From: Eretmocerus hayati
Taxonomy: Eukaryota > Arthropoda > Insecta > Hymenoptera > Aphelinidae
DNA length: 64,000 nucleotides
Assembly: GCA_029851415.1 (NCBI GenBank)
Contig: CM056743.1
Location: 24,342,905-24,406,904 of the forward strand
Direction of reading: 5' to 3'
The position numbers and the translations under genes were made by a program. Shown here in pieces: positions 61,440 to 64,000 of this stretch (position 1 is the stretch's first letter; every line of letters starts with the position of its first letter). Below the pieces are notes generated by a model. The model did not search any database. It was not told the origin of the DNA and was given only the letters and a program-made list of their open reading frames with translations.

Positions 61440-63225
61440 CCTGCAAATATTTTGCTATCCCATTCCTCGACACTATCAAAGTCTTCATCGACAACCAAAG
61501 TTACATTGTTTTTCCAAACATGAAAAAAAAACGAGAGTAAAACCACTCGCAGCAGTCGTGCTGTCGCAAATGGACTCACAAGTAATGACATACAGCCGGT
61601 TTGGCTCAAAATTGAAAAACAAAGTACGGGACAACAATGCTTCCTGCACTCTCAATCCTGACGCAAATTAACAGACACAGAGAGTGACTCTAGGGAATAT
61701 CTCGGATTTGTAAACGTTTTTTTTTTTTTTTGTATACGTAGCGGTCCGTAATTTGCGAGCCATTGATTGCGATGTGATGCAGGCCGTATAGTTCAGAAAA
61801 AGAGCGAGCCAATTACTAGAACTTCCAGTTTACTATGTGTGTGAATATGTGTGTATGTGCGTGTATAGTATCGTATCGCATAGAACGTAACACGTCCCAG
61901 AGACGACTGAGAAAGCGAAAAGAGCTAACGACCAAACACAGCTGTGATTTACGACTTGGATGCTAGACTGTTCTGGCTTTGGTACAGTACAGACTAGTGC
62001 TGCGTAGGATATAGTATCGTACAGTTGGATGTTTGAAAAGGGCTCTAGAGTCGTTTTGCGATTTTTTTGATGAGCGAATGTTACTTCGTTTATTAGCTCA
62101 GATGGTATTTCTCGGTGCCCCGAGGTTGAGAAACTTTATAGCAGGAAGTTAGGAATCTAGAAATACGACACTTATTGGTAGTTTGATGGAATTTTTAGCG
62201 ATCAATTGTGAATGATGTAAAATATGTGAGAATGGATTAAATATTTTTATATCAATGATCAAATATTTGAGTGCTCATTGGATTTGAAGGTTAACAGGAA
62301 TCACTTTTTTCAAAAGACTTATTCTATGCGAATGAATCTTTAGAAGAAATTAGAAGTCTAAATCATCTTGAGCCAGTGAAAATCCTAAATTTTGCAAGTT
62401 AGAACTTGAAGGTATTGCATGAAACATTGAAATCTCGAGAATCTCCTACGAATACTATATTTGTTACTAACCTTGGTGACGAAAAAAAGGCACCATTAAA
62501 TCAAACATCAACTCGACACTTGTGAAAATTGCTCGCAAATTTTTCAGGAGTCTGTTTGAAATTTGTCACTCGTACCCGCCATAAAATCAGTAGCAATTTG
62601 ACTCTGACCACTTGGATTAAATTCGAATTAATTGAGATGGAATAGTACAATTAAACAGAAATTCTCGCAATCTGTGCACAAAATTGGTAGCCGCAACAAG
62701 ATATCACGAAAATTCACTCGATTTTATCGAGTACGAAATAAATCACACAGGTAAAAGTGAAAGTATGCCCTCTGTTTGGACTAAAATCGTTGGATATAAC
62801 AAGTACTCGAAAATTTACTCATGGCCTGGTTTGCAATTGAATAAATCGGAGCAAGGGTCAAGGTATTGATTTAAAAACGATACCAACCTCAAATAATTGC
62901 AGGTAAATGCAAGAAACTACTAGAGTGGTTGTCAAACGAATTTAATTCATTCGAATATTTGAATCGTACATCCAGATCTTAATTGGGATGATGGTTTTAA
63001 TTCCTATTTTCGAAATAGACATAAGCACCGACCACTTGGTTCCAGTCATTATTTACACAACTATCAGGTTGAAAAACGCCACCATCAGGAAAATTCGCAT
63101 CCGATTGGGGTCAAAAGGAAGTCAGTGTACCTTGCGCAGCCCGTTGGATAACCAGGCAGGTCTGTATATTTTTAATACACGGAAGAGGTAAGAAATGTTA
63201 ACACTTAGTTTAAAGATAGAGTTGA
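61440..63225 (-). other. probable intron of the dpr-family gene
   Basis: This stretch follows the 5' splice donor of the exon at 63231-63444 on the minus strand and must be intron at least at its start. I did not find the next immunoglobulin exon in it. It contains a poly(T) run near 61719-61731. Confidence 0.5.
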
Positions 63226-63230
63226 CTTAC

Positions 63231-63444
63231 CTGAGACAGCCAGATGAACCGTCCTTATGAGAGGCGGATGAGCACTGACTTGACACTCGTACAAACCGGA
63301 GTCACGTTCCGTAGCCGAGCTGAGCTTCAGTCGCCAGTTATCTGGCATTTCTAGATCAAGCGAAAATCTGGCATCACTTGAATACGTCTGTTGACCAAAG
63401 GTCAACAAATGTAGCTCGTCACCTCTTCTTCTCACCCACGATAC
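63231..63444 (-). CDS. dpr-family immunoglobulin-domain exon (partial gene)
   Basis: One internal exon, 214 bases, read leftward. It begins after a good acceptor (TTTCTGTTTGTTTTCAG, just right of 63444) and ends at CTCAG with donor GTAAGT (63230 leftward). Phase 0 at its start, phase 1 at its end. It encodes the second half of a V-type Ig domain. VSWVRRR carries the core tryptophan, followed by GDELHLLTFG and TYSSDARF. RDSGLYEC holds the D-x-G-x-Y-x-C signature of the F strand, and the final strand is TVHLAVS. HLLTFG/TYSSD and YECQVSxHPPL are hallmarks of the dpr proteins, neuronal surface receptors that pair with DIP partners in synapse specificity. The specific paralogue cannot be told. The N-terminal half of the domain must lie to the right and the second Ig domain to the left. 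No stop or frameshift, so the gene is likely functional. Confidence 0.9.
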
Positions 63445-63784
63445 CTGAAAACAAACAGAAATTCTCTCATTTTACATGTATTACCAAGTAATATGTCTGA
63501 TAATTTTAGGCGAAGCAATTTGGTTCATAGAAATTTGATGGTAAATCTATTTTTGCAGGTCCTTCCATGTCTAGTCGTCGATTCGCTATCAGAAAGTATG
63601 GGTCAGGAATGCGTCACATATTTTATCAAGAATAGATTTCAGACGGGTGGAACAATTTGTCTAAGATAGTTAGATAGAAAATGTGTTGGGGCATTTAAGA
63701 TAATAATATCGCCTCTGGTGTAACCGTTAAATAAGAAATGACGATCCGATTCAGCCTTCCACCAAATTTGATCTTTCGGTGGTT

Positions 63785-63999
63785 AGGGTGATGACAGATC
63801 ACCCGCTACGACACGAATCTCACGACACGACACGGAATTCATTTCTGCAAGCCCAACCAGCGATGAATTTGATTCATTTTCATAATCTATGACTGGCACT
63901 GTAAATATGAATCCAATCCATCGATGGTTGGGCTCGCAGAAATGAATTCCGTGTCGTGTCGTGAGATTTGTGTCACAGTGGGTTGTCTGTCATCACCCT
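63785..63999. mobile_element. short palindromic (MITE-like) element at window edge
   Basis: AGGGTGATGACAGA at the left faces TCTGTCATCACCCT at the right end. The arms match over about 80 bases, including ATCTCACGACACGACACGG, AATTCATTTCTGC and AGCCCAACCA. The loop is about 50 bases. The TAGGG-type left end recalls the hAT-type element at 20603, but the interiors are different. The target duplication cannot be checked because the window ends at 64000. Confidence 0.75.
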
Positions 64000-64000
64000 T

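Overview
The window reads as a piece of an insect nuclear genome. It is AT-rich, has no long host reading frames and no operon-like gene packing. It carries many microsatellites and many eukaryotic transposable elements. The only host coding exon I can support is at the right end on the minus strand (63231-63444). It encodes part of an immunoglobulin domain of the insect dpr (defective proboscis extension response) cell-surface family, with good splice signals on both sides. Genes of this family usually have very long introns, so much of the window may be intron or flank of this gene; that part is inference. I suspect Hymenoptera but cannot prove it from the sequence.

Layout. Positions 1-5200 hold no recognisable gene. 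A G-rich minisatellite and a probable LINE 3' tail (about 5270-5664) abut a 1.8-kb near-perfect palindrome (5665-7488). Minus-strand open frames at 8.0-9.4 kb look like remnants of a LINE ORF1-type protein. A small foldback lies at about 9.95-10.2 kb. From 10.2 to 20.6 kb I see only one more LINE-like tail (about 17.65 kb). A 726-bp palindromic hAT-type element with a perfect 8-bp target duplication sits at 20603-21328, followed by a GGTCTGG-type minisatellite. A 2.0-kb palindromic Tc1/mariner-type element lies at 23455-25472.

The best-defined element is a 6.1-kb BEL/Pao LTR retrotransposon (27645-33724). It has 250-bp LTRs that look identical, a 5-bp target duplication, a primer-binding-site candidate and a polypurine tract. 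Its gag-pol frame is interrupted by one in-frame stop inside integrase and by one frameshift near the C-terminus. Immediately downstream is another foldback (about 33.8-34.2 kb).

From 36 to 49 kb there are microsatellites, two inverted copies of a dispersed repeat (39.7-40.6 and 49.3-49.7 kb), a truncated LINE (42.7-44.2 kb), a 25-bp-period minisatellite built on a CGATCACGAG core (44.2-45.9 kb) and a foldback with GC-rich ends (46.87-47.72 kb). A second, longer but decayed LINE occupies 50.5-53.5 kb. A 39-bp-period minisatellite lies at 54.1-54.45 kb. Two Helitron-like 3' hairpins occur at 58.7 and 59.0 kb. The last 216 bases are a further short palindromic element.

The most striking feature overall is the density of long palindromic elements with different termini, at least seven in 64 kb. 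If transcribed, for example as intron RNA, each would form a long hairpin. I found no bacterial-type system, CRISPR array, rRNA or tRNA.
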